Shown here: positions 52,643 to 62,837 of the stretch, one piece after another
Position numbering within the stretch: the first letter of the stretch is position 1
How the letters are laid out: each line of letters begins with the position of its first letter
Assembly (NCBI GenBank): GCA_903834925.1
Contig: CAILLA010000058.1
Location: forward strand, 1-64,000
Direction: 5' to 3'
DNA from: an uncultured Schlesneria sp.
GTDB lineage: Bacteria > Planctomycetota > Planctomycetia > Planctomycetales > Planctomycetaceae
Length of the DNA stretch: 64,000 bases
Notes under the pieces: model-generated
Databases searched by the model: none
The model's input: only the letters and a program-made list of their open reading frames with translations
Told to the model about the DNA's origin: nothing
Made by a program: the position numbers and the translations under genes

Positions 52643-54400
52643 ATGAACTACTCCACCGCTGCCGACGATTCGTCTCGCCCGAAGAGTATCTGGCCGGTTG
52701 CTGTCATCGCCTTGCTCAGTTGGTTCAGCATCGTGTGCTGCCTTGATCCCGCCGGAAGTTACCCCAGCATGCCCGAAGGGCCGGGTCTGACTGTCGATGA
52801 AATCTTTAACGTCGAACAAGGTGTTTACCTTGTCGAGCAGGCGAAAGCTCTGGGATGGTTGAACCTAATTCCCGGGTCATCTCAGGAAGCCTACCGCAAA
52901 AAAAACGGCTATAACCCTGACCACCCTCCTCTGGGACGCTGGTGGCTGGGAGTGCATCACCATCTGACATGGTGGCTCGCCCCTCCTTATGACCCTGATG
53001 GTTACTGCGTCACCACATGTGCTCGAACAGGATCGGCAACGGCTTTCGCGTTGACGGTCTTCTTAATTGGCTGTGTGGCGAATGCATGGTCGGGCCGAAC
53101 AACCGGACTTCTGACAGCCATTTCGCTGGTCTTGATGCCACGCGTGTATGGTCACGCTCATCTGGCGTCGCTCGAAACAATCACAAACCTCACGTGTACT
53201 ACGGCAGTTCTTTCGGTCGCAGCATGGTGGAACGGCCCTGCTCCACCCACACGCCGTACAGCCATCTTCACCGGAGTTTTGATGGGACTGGCACTGCTTA
53301 CCAAAATTCAGGCGGTCCTGATTCCGATTCCAGTGATCGCCTGGGCATTATGGCGTTGGCGAGAGAAGTCGATTTTGCCGCTGATGATTTGGGGCATCAC
53401 CGCATATTTCGTCTTTTTTTCCAGTTGGCCCTACCTGTGGTTTGATCCGCTTGAAAAAACGGCAGAATACCTCGGACGGACGACAAATCGATCGACGATT
53501 CAGGTCTGGTATTTGGGACAAAAGTACGCGGACAAGAACGTCCCCTGGCACTACCCGTTTGTCATGTTTGCATTGACCGTCCCCGTTGTTCTGCACGGAC
53601 TTGGCCTGCTAGGTTTATTCTGCAGGCCAAAACGAACCGCCAGCGATTCAGACGATTCGCGCGCCGACCAGATTTCGAACAACGATTCCACGATTGCCAT
53701 CGCGCAAACGCATCCAAAACCTCCAGGACAGTCCGCAGGATTCGGAACCGCGAAAAGTCGCGATCTTTTGCTGTTGGCATGCATGCTTTTTCCGCTCGTT
53801 ATTTTCTCTCTACCGGGCGTCGCCGTCTATGACGGCGAAAGACTTTTCCTCAACTGTTTTTCACTCTTGGCGATCTTCGTCGGCCGAGGATGGGTGGTTT
53901 GCTGGCAGTGGCTATCGCTCCGTATTCAGCCTCAGCCAACGGTTCTCGCCATCTGGACAGGATTACTTCTGCTTGCGGCTAGTCCACTGGTCACGATGGC
54001 ACCCTGCCATCTCTGTTATTACAACGGACTGGCCAGGCTGATCATGATTGCTGACGGAAATGACAAGCGATTCGAAGTCGACTATTGGGGCGTCGGAATG
54101 ACTCGAAGTCTGTTGCAACAAATGGTCAAAACCGTACCGAAAGGAGCCTCGGTCGCGGTCACACCAACGCTTCATCAGTTCCAGGCAGACGACTACCGAC
54201 GCCAATCCCCTCTATTAAGAGCCCACGGCATAAATACCGTCGAATTTATAGCAGGTCATAACGAACCGGATGCCATTCTGATCTATCGTCGACTCGCCGA
54301 TCTATCAGAACCGTGGAACAGAGTGAATCGAGTCGAGACCGTTAGAACAACTTCGTGCGAAGGTCGCATCTTGGCGTTTTTTCTTCTAGGCAAAAAATAG
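52643..54400 (+). CDS. GT-C-fold membrane glycosyltransferase (PMT/ArnT-like)
   Basis: About 585 residues and around 10-11 membrane segments. The first external loop has the acidic motif GLTVDEIFNVEQGVYLV, where D and E fit the GT-C catalytic site. Then come NPDHPPLGRWWLGV and MGLALLTKIQAVLIPIPVIA. A cytoplasm-like loop of low complexity near 330-370 is unusual. The enzyme probably uses a polyprenyl-phosphate sugar as donor. The family is clear; acceptor and sugar are unknown. The start is ATG 52643, three bases after an in-frame TTG. Confidence 0.83.
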   Translation: MNYSTAADDSSRPKSIWPVAVIALLSWFSIVCCLDPAGSYPSMPEGPGLTVDEIFNVEQGVYLVEQAKALGWLNLIPGSSQEAYRKKNGYNPDHPPLGRWWLGVHHHLTWWLAPPYDPDGYCVTTCARTGSATAFALTVFLIGCVANAWSGRTTGLLTAISLVLMPRVYGHAHLASLETITNLTCTTAVLSVAAWWNGPAPPTRRTAIFTGVLMGLALLTKIQAVLIPIPVIAWALWRWREKSILPLMIWGITAYFVFFSSWPYLWFDPLEKTAEYLGRTTNRSTIQVWYLGQKYADKNVPWHYPFVMFALTVPVVLHGLGLLGLFCRPKRTASDSDDSRADQISNNDSTIAIAQTHPKPPGQSAGFGTAKSRDLLLLACMLFPLVIFSLPGVAVYDGERLFLNCFSLLAIFVGRGWVVCWQWLSLRIQPQPTVLAIWTGLLLLAASPLVTMAPCHLCYYNGLARLIMIADGNDKRFEVDYWGVGMTRSLLQQMVKTVPKGASVAVTPTLHQFQADDYRRQSPLLRAHGINTVEFIAGHNEPDAILIYRRLADLSEPWNRVNRVETVRTTSCEGRILAFFLLGKK

Positions 54401-54566
54401 CTGCTGTGTTTTGAAGCGACTCGCCGCGTGTTCGCAGCCGACGCTTCAATTCTTCGTCTTTTCCGATAGTTGAAATTCGTCCAAAATCATCACTTCTCGT
54501 GCGGTCGGCTTGAAAATAACCCAGAGCGCTCGTACTCGCGATATCGGCCAAACTGACGCGTCTTTC

Positions 54567-55559
54567 TTAATTTGCTCTGGGCATTTGATACAATTCCGAC
54601 CCCATCTTCATCACATAGATGATGTCATGAACCGAATCGTATTCAACCCAGCTCAGATGATTGGCCCCTTTCATCGCAGACGGTAATGCAATCGGCGAAA
54701 GCCAGGTGAATCCTCCATCCGTGGATTCCCGGACACCGCCTGAGGTCAAGATAAAAAGCTGTTGCGTATCCTTTCCAAAGACCGGTCCGCAAATGCCTTC
54801 CTTGACGTCTGAAAGCCTTTTCCACGTCTGGCCTTGATCGCTGGAACGGATTAATCCCGTCGTTGTCAACCAGAACAACGTCCCTGATTTGAATCGAGGC
54901 AAAGCCCGGGCATAGTCGTCGCCACAGCGATGAAACGTCTTGCCTGCGTCAGTTGTTCGCAACAATCCCGGCTGCTGGTTTTCCTTCGACTTTGCTTGTG
55001 CCACGACAGCAGTTTTACGGTCAAAGATCCAGGCAGGACCATAGCCCTTTCCGACTTCTTCAAAGTTCTTTCCCCCGTCGCGTGAAACCAGCAGCAGATC
55101 ACCTGATTCATGTTTTAATGTGAGAATGAAACCGAGTTCTGGGTCATTCCAATCGACGGCACACCAGTCGACATGAGTCGATTTCACATCAAGCGTTTTC
55201 CATCCTTTACTCAATTGTGGACTGACGATGATCGGAGACCCGTACACGAATGCTGACACCAGCCGCTTGTGTTCCAACGGGTCAAGCATCATGCACAACG
55301 GAGTCTCGGTCCGTCCCTTTAGTTCCGCCGATTCCAGACGTTGCCATGTCGTCCCCTGGTCGCCGGAACGGAACAGACCGCAATCGCTTAAATTGACGAT
55401 AACGTCGCCGCTCGGCGGGTGGATAATGACACCACACAATCCGCCATATCCTGTCTTTTCCGACTTGAGTAATTCGACCGTGACGGGTTTCCATTCCTGT
55501 CCGAAGCCAGGAATCGACAAACCGACCACCAGAATAAGGACGCAAGTCAATCGGAACAT
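54567..55559 (-). CDS. Secreted BNR/sortilin-type beta-propeller protein
   Basis: 330 residues from ATG 55559, set by AAAGG (55569-55573) and a signal peptide MFRLTCVLILVVGLSIPGFG. Repeated Asp-box-like motifs are seen: LFRSGDQGTTWQRL, LLLVSRDGGKNFEEV, LLRTTDAGKTFHRC, LIRSSDQGQTWKRL and VRESTDGGFTWLSP. This is a six- or seven-blade propeller of the sialidase/VPS10 type. No catalytic residues of sialidases are visible. Function unknown, perhaps binding glycans or proteins outside. Confidence 0.83.
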   Translation of the reverse strand: MFRLTCVLILVVGLSIPGFGQEWKPVTVELLKSEKTGYGGLCGVIIHPPSGDVIVNLSDCGLFRSGDQGTTWQRLESAELKGRTETPLCMMLDPLEHKRLVSAFVYGSPIIVSPQLSKGWKTLDVKSTHVDWCAVDWNDPELGFILTLKHESGDLLLVSRDGGKNFEEVGKGYGPAWIFDRKTAVVAQAKSKENQQPGLLRTTDAGKTFHRCGDDYARALPRFKSGTLFWLTTTGLIRSSDQGQTWKRLSDVKEGICGPVFGKDTQQLFILTSGGVRESTDGGFTWLSPIALPSAMKGANHLSWVEYDSVHDIIYVMKMGSELYQMPRAN

Positions 55560-55683
55560 ATAATACCTTTCTGGAATGTGGTCATTCATTACCTTGGAGT
55601 CGAGTGCATATCTTACACCGCCTCTGATTTGGACAGACTCACCTTTTTGGAAGCCCGAGACCATCATATCGCTGATCGGAGAC

Positions 55684-56529
55684 TTACCGCCCTGGCCGTT
55701 TCAACGAATGAGGTTCAACCAGCTTTCCGTACATCTCAGGACGGCGATCCGCGATCCGGTTGACTTCGTTCACGCCCGCCTTGCGGATCAAATGCTTGTT
55801 CCGCGATCGAGCGACATCAATGTCCGCATAAAGAATGGCCTCTTCTGTGTGATCAGCGAAGGCGAGTGTCTTACCGAGCGGATCGCAAATTTTGCTTTTG
55901 CCAATGAACGGGACACCTCGCTCCACGCCGACTCGATCGGCTGCGGCGTAATAGACCGTGTTCTCCATCGCCCGGGTATTGATGGCGAAGTCGGCTGCGG
56001 ATTCGGCACCCGGCGGCCAGTTCGTTGGCAAGACGATCAGGTCGGCACCTTCCAGCGCCAAAATGCGACCCGATTCGGGGAATCCCCCGTCGTAGCAAAT
56101 ATTCATCCCGATTTTCACTCCGTTGATTTCATGCACTGCGAATGGCCGGTCGCCAAAGTCGGTGTGCATGTCGATTCCCAGATAAGGGAGATGAATCTTC
56201 CGGTACGAAGCCACAAGTCCCTGCGGTCCGACCAGAGCCAACGCGTTAAAAATTCGACCCGCGTTCTGTTCCAATAGCCCGAACACGACGAACCCACCCA
56301 ATTCCCGGCAGATCGCTGCTATCTTTTCTACGGAAGGACCGGGAATGGTTTCGGCATAGGGGCGAGCTTCGTCGAGACCGGTAAAGCAGTAACCGGTCAA
56401 CGCACATTCGGGGAAAATCGTCAGTTCAGCACCTGCGGCCCGAGTCTCACGAGTTTTCGAAATCATTCGAGCCAGGTTGCCAGCCACGTCGGCCAGCGTC
56501 ACATCCATCTGTACGACGGCTATTCGCAT
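55684..56529 (-). CDS. Carbon-nitrogen hydrolase (nitrilase superfamily)
   Basis: 281 residues. The catalytic triad of the superfamily is visible: glutamate in IFPECALTGY (E41), lysine in ASYRKIHLPYLG (about 111) and cysteine in GMNICYDGGFPESGR (about 144). The pattern fits amidases such as N-carbamoyl- or omega-amidases, which hydrolyse an amide to acid and ammonia. The C-terminal 30 residues (HLIRKAGVNEVNRIADRRPE) are common in this branch. The substrate cannot be read from sequence. It is a cytoplasmic single gene. Confidence 0.9.
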   Translation of the reverse strand: MRIAVVQMDVTLADVAGNLARMISKTRETRAAGAELTIFPECALTGYCFTGLDEARPYAETIPGPSVEKIAAICRELGGFVVFGLLEQNAGRIFNALALVGPQGLVASYRKIHLPYLGIDMHTDFGDRPFAVHEINGVKIGMNICYDGGFPESGRILALEGADLIVLPTNWPPGAESAADFAINTRAMENTVYYAAADRVGVERGVPFIGKSKICDPLGKTLAFADHTEEAILYADIDVARSRNKHLIRKAGVNEVNRIADRRPEMYGKLVEPHSLKRPGR

Positions 56530-56796
56530 GTCATCTCTTTCAAAACCGGGTTTGAGAATCGCAGCATCTTAGCAAAGAAGCGGGTTACACTTCAGGGAAC
56601 GCGGCGCTTTTCGTTGGCAGGGACATGGCCTATAGTCTTCATGCTCGCGAAGATTTGAAACCGACACCCTATTCCAGGCACCTGGATTGATCGACCGGAT
56701 CGCTATTTCACTGACATTTCCGACAATGCAAACCGTGCTGCCAAGCCTGCTTCAACAGGTCGCTGCCCTCAAGACAAATCCCAAAAAGGACTGACA

Positions 56797-59220
56797 ATGC
56801 AAGACTATGAAAAACTGGGGGTGTTCTATCTTGGTAAGTCCTATGACATGGAAACGCGAAAGGTCCAGGATGACCTGTTGCTGTACGACGCCAAAGATCT
56901 GACGACCCATGCGGTCTGCGTTGGGATGACAGGAAGCGGCAAGACCGGCCTGTGCCTGTCGCTATTGGAAGAAGCCGCCATCGACGGCATCCCGGCCATC
57001 TGTATCGACCCCAAGGGTGACCTTGGCAATCTGCTGCTGGCGTTTCCAGATCTGCTGCCCGAGAATTTCCGACCCTGGATTGATCCCGCCGACGCCACAC
57101 GAGCGGGTCTCAGCCCCGACGATTACGCCAAGAAAATGGCCAAGGTCTGGAAAGACGGACTCGCCGCCTGGGGGCAACCACCGGAGCGAATCAAACGGTT
57201 TCGCGACGCGGTGGACATCTCGATCTATACCCCCGCCAGCAATGCGGGACTTCCGCTGACCGTAATGAAGTCGTTTTCCGTCCCCAACGAAAAAATTCTG
57301 AATGATACGGAAGCAATGCGTGAGCGGATCGCGTCCGCCGCATCGGGACTCCTCGCATTGCTCGGTATCGATGCCGATCCGTTGCAAAGCAAAGAACATA
57401 TCCTGCTCTCGACGATTCTCGACCGGTCGTGGCGAGAGGGAAAAGATGTCGATCTGGCGGGATTGATCCGACTGATTCAAAAGCCGAACTTTACGAAAGT
57501 CGGCGTGATGGATGTCGAAAGCTTCTATCCTTCCAAAGAACGTTTCGGGTTCGCGATGAAGCTGAACAATCTGATGGCGTCACCAGGATTTCAAGCCTGG
57601 CTGGAAGGAGAATCGCTTGATATTCAGCGATTGCTTTACACATCCGAAGGAAAGCCACGCTTAACAATCATCTCGATCGCCCATTTGAGCGATAGCGAAC
57701 GAATGTTCTTCGTTACGATCCTGCTCAACGAAATGGTCTCGTGGATGAGATCTCAATCAGGGACGTCCAGTCTGCGAGCAATCCTGTACATGGACGAGAT
57801 CTTCGGCTACTTCCCGCCGTCGGCAAACCCTCCTTCAAAAACCCCCATGCTACGATTGCTGAAGCAGGCACGTGCATTCGGTCTTGGAGTTGTCCTGGCA
57901 ACACAAAACCCGGTCGACCTCGACTACAAAGGGCTATCGAATGCAGGAACCTGGTTCCTTGGCCGGTTGCAGACCGAACGGGACAAGGCTCGGGTTCTTG
58001 AAGGTCTTGAAGGAGCATCCGCAGCGGCAGGTGCACAATTTGATCGCGGGAAAATGGAAAAGATCCTGGCTGGACTTGGCAATCGCGTTTTCCTGATGAA
58101 CAACGTTCACGATGATCACCCGGTTGTATTCCAAAGCCGCTGGGCGTTGTCGTTCCTGCGAGGCCCAATCGATCGCGATCAGATCGCCACGCTCATGGCC
58201 GAAAAGAAAAGCGATATGCCAGCGAACGAAGGCCCAGCGATCGCTGCATTAGGGAAAAACGCAGCAGGGGGCAGCCATCCCGTTGTCCCCCCCGGCATCA
58301 ACGAGACATTTCTCGTCCGCCAGACAAGCCTGCTTGGTGATGCAAAACTTTTATACCGACCAGGTCTGTTGGCGTCTGTCCGAGTTCGATTCGCGCAGGC
58401 TTCGGCGGGAATCGACACCCAGCAGGACATGACCGTCTTCATGTCGTCGGTCGACAAAGTTTCGCCGACGATGTTCGACGACGCAAAGATTGAAGTCGAG
58501 GAAGAACCCGATCAACAGGAACACCCCGACAACGAAGGGGGCTTTGCACCACTTCCCGCCGATTTAAATCGAGCAAAAACATTTACAGAACTGCAATCCG
58601 CCCTGAAAGATTACATCTACAAGAATCAAAAACTGTCGTTATGGAAGTTTGCTGAATTGAAGGAAACATCCCAGCCGGGCGAGACCGAAGGTGATTTCCG
58701 CGCAAGAATCGCTCATCGAATGAAAGAAGAACGAGATCTCGCCGTGGAAAAACTTCGCAGCAAATACGCGCCGAAAATGACGACCGTTCAAGAACAATTG
58801 CGAAAGGCGATGCAGAAGGTCGAGAAGGAAAAGCTGGAGGCCAAAAACCAGTCGATGCAGGCGGGCGTGACCGTTGTCACTTCAATTCTTGGAGCGGTAT
58901 TCGGTCGCAAGCTAACGTCGGCTGCCAACATGGGAAAGATCGCCACAGGTGCCCGCACGGCGGGACGTTTAGGCGCCCAAAAGCAGGACGTGGCACTTGC
59001 GGAAGAATCCGTCGAAGCAATTACGGTTCGCATGGAAAAACTGGATCAGCAATTCCAGGACGAAGCGACGGCACTGCTGGAAGGGGCTGCTGCCGAAAAC
59101 CTGAAGTTGGACGAAACCAACATTTCGCCAAAGAAAACAGATATTACCATCGATAAGTTCGTATTGTGTTGGACGCCGTGGATCGTTAACGAAAAAGGCG
59201 ATGCCGAACAAGCATGGTAA
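56797..59220 (+). CDS. HerA/FtsK-superfamily ATPase with coiled-coil C-terminus
   Basis: 807 residues. Walker A is GMTGSGKTG (43-51), followed by ICIDPKGDLGNLLLAFPDLL. Walker B is AILYMDEIFGYFP near 327-339, then the QNPVDLDYKGLSNAGTWFLG segment of HerA-like ATPases. The last 200 residues carry a charged coiled coil (about 640-700) and a glycine-rich hydrophobic patch (TSILGAVFGRKLTSAANMGK). Related proteins are widespread as single genes and annotated only as ATP-binding. HerA kin act in DNA translocation with NurA-type nucleases. No nuclease gene is beside it. Confidence 0.82.
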   Translation: MQDYEKLGVFYLGKSYDMETRKVQDDLLLYDAKDLTTHAVCVGMTGSGKTGLCLSLLEEAAIDGIPAICIDPKGDLGNLLLAFPDLLPENFRPWIDPADATRAGLSPDDYAKKMAKVWKDGLAAWGQPPERIKRFRDAVDISIYTPASNAGLPLTVMKSFSVPNEKILNDTEAMRERIASAASGLLALLGIDADPLQSKEHILLSTILDRSWREGKDVDLAGLIRLIQKPNFTKVGVMDVESFYPSKERFGFAMKLNNLMASPGFQAWLEGESLDIQRLLYTSEGKPRLTIISIAHLSDSERMFFVTILLNEMVSWMRSQSGTSSLRAILYMDEIFGYFPPSANPPSKTPMLRLLKQARAFGLGVVLATQNPVDLDYKGLSNAGTWFLGRLQTERDKARVLEGLEGASAAAGAQFDRGKMEKILAGLGNRVFLMNNVHDDHPVVFQSRWALSFLRGPIDRDQIATLMAEKKSDMPANEGPAIAALGKNAAGGSHPVVPPGINETFLVRQTSLLGDAKLLYRPGLLASVRVRFAQASAGIDTQQDMTVFMSSVDKVSPTMFDDAKIEVEEEPDQQEHPDNEGGFAPLPADLNRAKTFTELQSALKDYIYKNQKLSLWKFAELKETSQPGETEGDFRARIAHRMKEERDLAVEKLRSKYAPKMTTVQEQLRKAMQKVEKEKLEAKNQSMQAGVTVVTSILGAVFGRKLTSAANMGKIATGARTAGRLGAQKQDVALAEESVEAITVRMEKLDQQFQDEATALLEGAAAENLKLDETNISPKKTDITIDKFVLCWTPWIVNEKGDAEQAW

Positions 59221-59248
59221 AATGGAATTCGTCAACAAGGTAAATAAC

Positions 59249-60613
59249 ATGCAAAAGATTCTTCAGTGGTCGCTGGCTTTAATCATCATCACAGCAGTGA
59301 TACCGCTTGATACAACTCGTCTCCACGCTGATGATTGGCCGCAATGGATGGGACCGCAGCGAGACGGCGTCTGGCGCGAAAAGGGGATCGCAAAATCGTT
59401 TCCTGCCGAAGGACCAAAAGTTCGCTGGCGAACGAAAATTGGTGGCGGTTACGCGGGCCCCGCTGTCGTTAAAGGCCGAGTCTACGTCACCGATAAACAA
59501 CTTCCTGCTGGGGAACGTGACCCCAGCAATCCGTTCGAACGGGGTCGCCGACAGGCAACCGAACGAGTGCTCTGTCTCGACGATGCAGACGGTTCGATTA
59601 TTTGGAAGCACGAATACGAGTGCCCCTATACGGTCAGCTATCCGGCTGGTCCACGAACAACCCCGGCCATCAAGGACGGTCGCGTTTATACACTCGGATC
59701 TGAAGGACATCTGTTCTGCCTTGAAGCCGATTCGGGCAAAGTTGTCTGGTCCAAATCATTTCAGAAAGATTACGGACGTGAGCAATCACCCGTCTGGGGA
59801 TATTCGTCGAACCCACTGCTCGACGGCGATCGGCTGATCTGCTTCGTGGGAGGAAAGGGCACAGCCGTTGTGGCGTTCCACAAAGACACGGGAAAAGAAA
59901 TCTGGCGAGCACTCGATTCTCAAGGCGAACATGCCTCGGGATACAGCTCACCCATCATCATCGAAGCGGGTGGACAACGTCAGTTGATCACGTGGCTTCC
60001 GACAACAATCAGTTCACTCAATCCGGAAACGGGTCAGTTACTGTGGGAGCGCCCTTTCACCTCGCAAAGCGGGCTCTCCGTGGCCACGCCCCGATTGAAA
60101 GACGACTTGCTCTTTATCAGCGCGTTCTACAACGGTTCGTTGCTCTTGAAACTGGATGGCGCCAAACCGGCTGTCACTGAAGTCTGGCGACGGCACGGCC
60201 AGAACGAAAAAATCACTGATTCGTTGCACTGTCTGATCAGTACACCCGTAATCGAGGGGGATCACATCTATGGAGTTTGCAGTTATGGTGAACTGCGATG
60301 CCTCGACCTCAAAACCGGGGACCGGCAGTGGGCGACATTTGAAGCCACCAGCGGAGAATCCGCACGTTGGGGAACTGCGTTTCTGGTGAAACACGAAGAT
60401 CGTTATTTCCTGTTCAGCGAAAAGGGTGACCTGATCATCGCCAAACTATCGCCTGAGAAATATCAGGAACTCGGTCGCGCCCATCTGCTCGAACCAACCG
60501 GCCCTTCTCAGCGACGCGAAGTCGTCTGGACTCATCCCGCTTTCGCCAACCGTAACGTTTACGCCAGAAACGATCGCGAAATCGTTTCTGTCTCGCTTGC
60601 AGAGAAAGAATAA
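59249..60613 (+). CDS. Secreted PQQ-type beta-propeller protein
   Basis: 454 residues. AAGG at 59237-59240 sets ATG 59249; the signal peptide is MQKILQWSLALIIITAVIPL. Propeller blades are seen as repeats: VRWRTKIGGGYAGPAVVKGR, DDADGSIIWKHEY, EADSGKVVWSKSF, KDTGKEIWRAL, NPETGQLLWERP and LKTGDRQWATF. Unlike PQQ dehydrogenases it has no obvious active-site aspartate. Proteins of this kind are abundant in planctomycetes; their role is unknown, possibly scaffolds. It follows the HerA-like gene by 28 bases. Confidence 0.88.
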   Translation: MQKILQWSLALIIITAVIPLDTTRLHADDWPQWMGPQRDGVWREKGIAKSFPAEGPKVRWRTKIGGGYAGPAVVKGRVYVTDKQLPAGERDPSNPFERGRRQATERVLCLDDADGSIIWKHEYECPYTVSYPAGPRTTPAIKDGRVYTLGSEGHLFCLEADSGKVVWSKSFQKDYGREQSPVWGYSSNPLLDGDRLICFVGGKGTAVVAFHKDTGKEIWRALDSQGEHASGYSSPIIIEAGGQRQLITWLPTTISSLNPETGQLLWERPFTSQSGLSVATPRLKDDLLFISAFYNGSLLLKLDGAKPAVTEVWRRHGQNEKITDSLHCLISTPVIEGDHIYGVCSYGELRCLDLKTGDRQWATFEATSGESARWGTAFLVKHEDRYFLFSEKGDLIIAKLSPEKYQELGRAHLLEPTGPSQRREVVWTHPAFANRNVYARNDREIVSVSLAEKE

Positions 60614-60688
60614 AGCGATCGACTCCTACTTGATTGAGGGCTTGTTTTGTAACGCGATTGATTCCATCGGAAACGGGTTTTCGAACTT

Positions 60689-62758
60689 ATGTCCCACAGT
60701 CAAATGGAAACCCCAGACTCAGAACGAGCTTCGTCGAAAACGGGTACAGTAGGCGCCGCGCCCGAGTTCCGTTGGCACATTCTGCTTCTCGCGGGAATCA
60801 CACTCTACGCCATTTTGATGGCGGCCCGCTTTTACCAGGTCATTAATGACCCAACTGTGTTCCTGCTTTCAGACGACGAGAAAGCCAAATGGATTCGTCG
60901 TGGACGGCCCTTTGAAATGCGGGCGCATTATCAACTTGACCCACAAGACAAAAAGAAATTCGAACCGATCCAGGTCGCGTTTCGATATCAATTTGATTTA
61001 CCAAAAACGGTTTTGCAGGGGCAGCTCAATCTCCAGGCATTCCGGCAATGTCAGATTTGGCTGGATGCCGACCCAAGAACCTCTGCGGCATTCTTCACCA
61101 GTGAACGCGACCTCGGCGAATGGAAACAAGAATACAACATTCGCCTTCCTGATCTGACACTGGGTCGTCATGAGATCTGGATTGTTGCTCTCAATCGAGG
61201 GGCCTATCCTGCGATCAAAGTCTCCAGTGAACAGCTTGGTATTCACACGAACTCCGACTGGGAAACGACGGTCAACGGTCGGGAATGGACGCGAGCCGTG
61301 CTGGCCAGCGACACCAAGGCAGATCTGGGGCCGCTTTTCGACGATTACCCAAGCGTCGCGAAATCGTTTCGTCTGCTGTGGCCCTGGCTGGCAGGCGTGT
61401 TTGGACTGACATTTCTCTGTTTTTACCGGCCGTTTCAACCACCGGAACAGCCGAATCGCTGGACATTATCGCCACCCATGTTCCGATGGGGATTATTTGG
61501 CTTTTGGCTCATCATGGCGATCAATAACATCGGGCGCGTCCCCTGGACCATCGGATTCGATGTTAATGAACACATTAACTATGTGAAATTCGTTGCGCAA
61601 CGTGGAAAGCTTCCGCTGGCCACAGATGGCTGGCAGATGTTTCAATCGCCTTTGATTTACGCTCTGGCGGCACCGTTTTACGCCCTGTTCGCTGAGAACC
61701 TGGGGCCGGAAGGGATCGTAAAACTTTTGCGATTCTTACCGTTACTTTGTGGTCTGGTTCAAATTGAGATTTGCTTTCGTGCCGGCCGTGTTGTCTTTGC
61801 GGAACGGCGAGACTTGCAGGTTGTCGTCACCACGGTTGGCGGTTTAATGCCGATGAACATTTACATGTCGCAAGCATTTTGTAACGAACCCCTGGCAGCG
61901 TGCTTTTCATCACTCGTGCTGTTGTTCTGCTTTTCGTTGATCATTGATCCTGATCGACCTCGCGGCTTTCGTTATTTTGGTTTGATGGGATTTGTGTGGG
62001 GGTCAGCCCTGTTATCCAAAGTGACACCGATCCTTTTGGCCCCGCTGATTTTGACAGCGGTCTTCATCGCAGGTCGACAAAGCAATCACTGGGTCCGATC
62101 GGGGATCGCACGGGCATCAACTCTCTTCGCAACAAGCTTTCTCGTTGCCGGATGGTACTACATTCGCAACTGGCTATTGCTCGGCAAACCCTTCGTCGGG
62201 GGCTGGGATCCAGCAATCGGTATCCCCTGGTGGCAGGACCCCAGTTATCGCACGTGGAATCAAATCGGTTCCTTTGGCAATGCACTGCAACAACCGGTCT
62301 ATTCCGGCTTGCAAAGTTTCTGGGATGGATTCTATTCCTCAATGTGGACCGACGGATTTACATCGGGCCTCATCGGCCCACCGACGTCGATCCCGTGGAA
62401 TGTCACGTGGATGGCAGTCGGATCGTGGCTGGCCTTGATTCCCCTTGTCTGTATTTTTGCGGGGTTTCTCACGGCTTGGAGACACAACGTCGAGGCTTCT
62501 CGAAATTGCCTCGTCTTTTCGGCAGCTGCGGTCATTTTGTACTTGACTGCAGTTCTCGACCTTTACATGCATGTGCCGGTCTACAGTCAGGTAAAAGCGT
62601 CATACACGCTGGGAATTCTTCCGTGTTATGCAATTCTTGCGGGCGCCGGAGCGGAACCGCTGTTGCGCATCCGATGGCTGCGGGCCGCGTTCTTCGCGGC
62701 ACTCAGCAGTTGGGCAGTTGCCGCCTACGCGGCCTATTTCTGTTTGACCCGCCAATGA
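60689..62758 (+). CDS. GT-C-fold membrane glycosyltransferase with large N-terminal extramembrane domain
   Basis: 689 residues. After one membrane segment (about 28-47) an extramembrane domain of about 180 residues (50-235) follows, then roughly 10 membrane segments. The GT-C acidic motif is FDVNEHINYVKFVAQRG, near 290-306. Other features are KLPLATDGWQMFQSPLIYAL and SKVTPILLAPLILTAV. Its partner enzyme for the sugar donor may be the GT2 at 7903 (inference). It is 75 bases after the propeller gene and 79 bases before the OleA-like gene. Confidence 0.82.
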   Translation: MSHSQMETPDSERASSKTGTVGAAPEFRWHILLLAGITLYAILMAARFYQVINDPTVFLLSDDEKAKWIRRGRPFEMRAHYQLDPQDKKKFEPIQVAFRYQFDLPKTVLQGQLNLQAFRQCQIWLDADPRTSAAFFTSERDLGEWKQEYNIRLPDLTLGRHEIWIVALNRGAYPAIKVSSEQLGIHTNSDWETTVNGREWTRAVLASDTKADLGPLFDDYPSVAKSFRLLWPWLAGVFGLTFLCFYRPFQPPEQPNRWTLSPPMFRWGLFGFWLIMAINNIGRVPWTIGFDVNEHINYVKFVAQRGKLPLATDGWQMFQSPLIYALAAPFYALFAENLGPEGIVKLLRFLPLLCGLVQIEICFRAGRVVFAERRDLQVVVTTVGGLMPMNIYMSQAFCNEPLAACFSSLVLLFCFSLIIDPDRPRGFRYFGLMGFVWGSALLSKVTPILLAPLILTAVFIAGRQSNHWVRSGIARASTLFATSFLVAGWYYIRNWLLLGKPFVGGWDPAIGIPWWQDPSYRTWNQIGSFGNALQQPVYSGLQSFWDGFYSSMWTDGFTSGLIGPPTSIPWNVTWMAVGSWLALIPLVCIFAGFLTAWRHNVEASRNCLVFSAAAVILYLTAVLDLYMHVPVYSQVKASYTLGILPCYAILAGAGAEPLLRIRWLRAAFFAALSSWAVAAYAAYFCLTRQ

Positions 62759-62837
62759 CAGCGGCGCGAACAATGGGTACAGTTAACATCAATACTGTGT
62801 CCTGCTGCGACCCGATTAATTGACTGACCGACGTCAC

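Noticed and set aside
56797-59220. Defence system (HerA with nuclease)
   Set aside because: No SIR2, NurA or other nuclease gene lies beside the ATPase; neighbours are secreted or membrane proteins.
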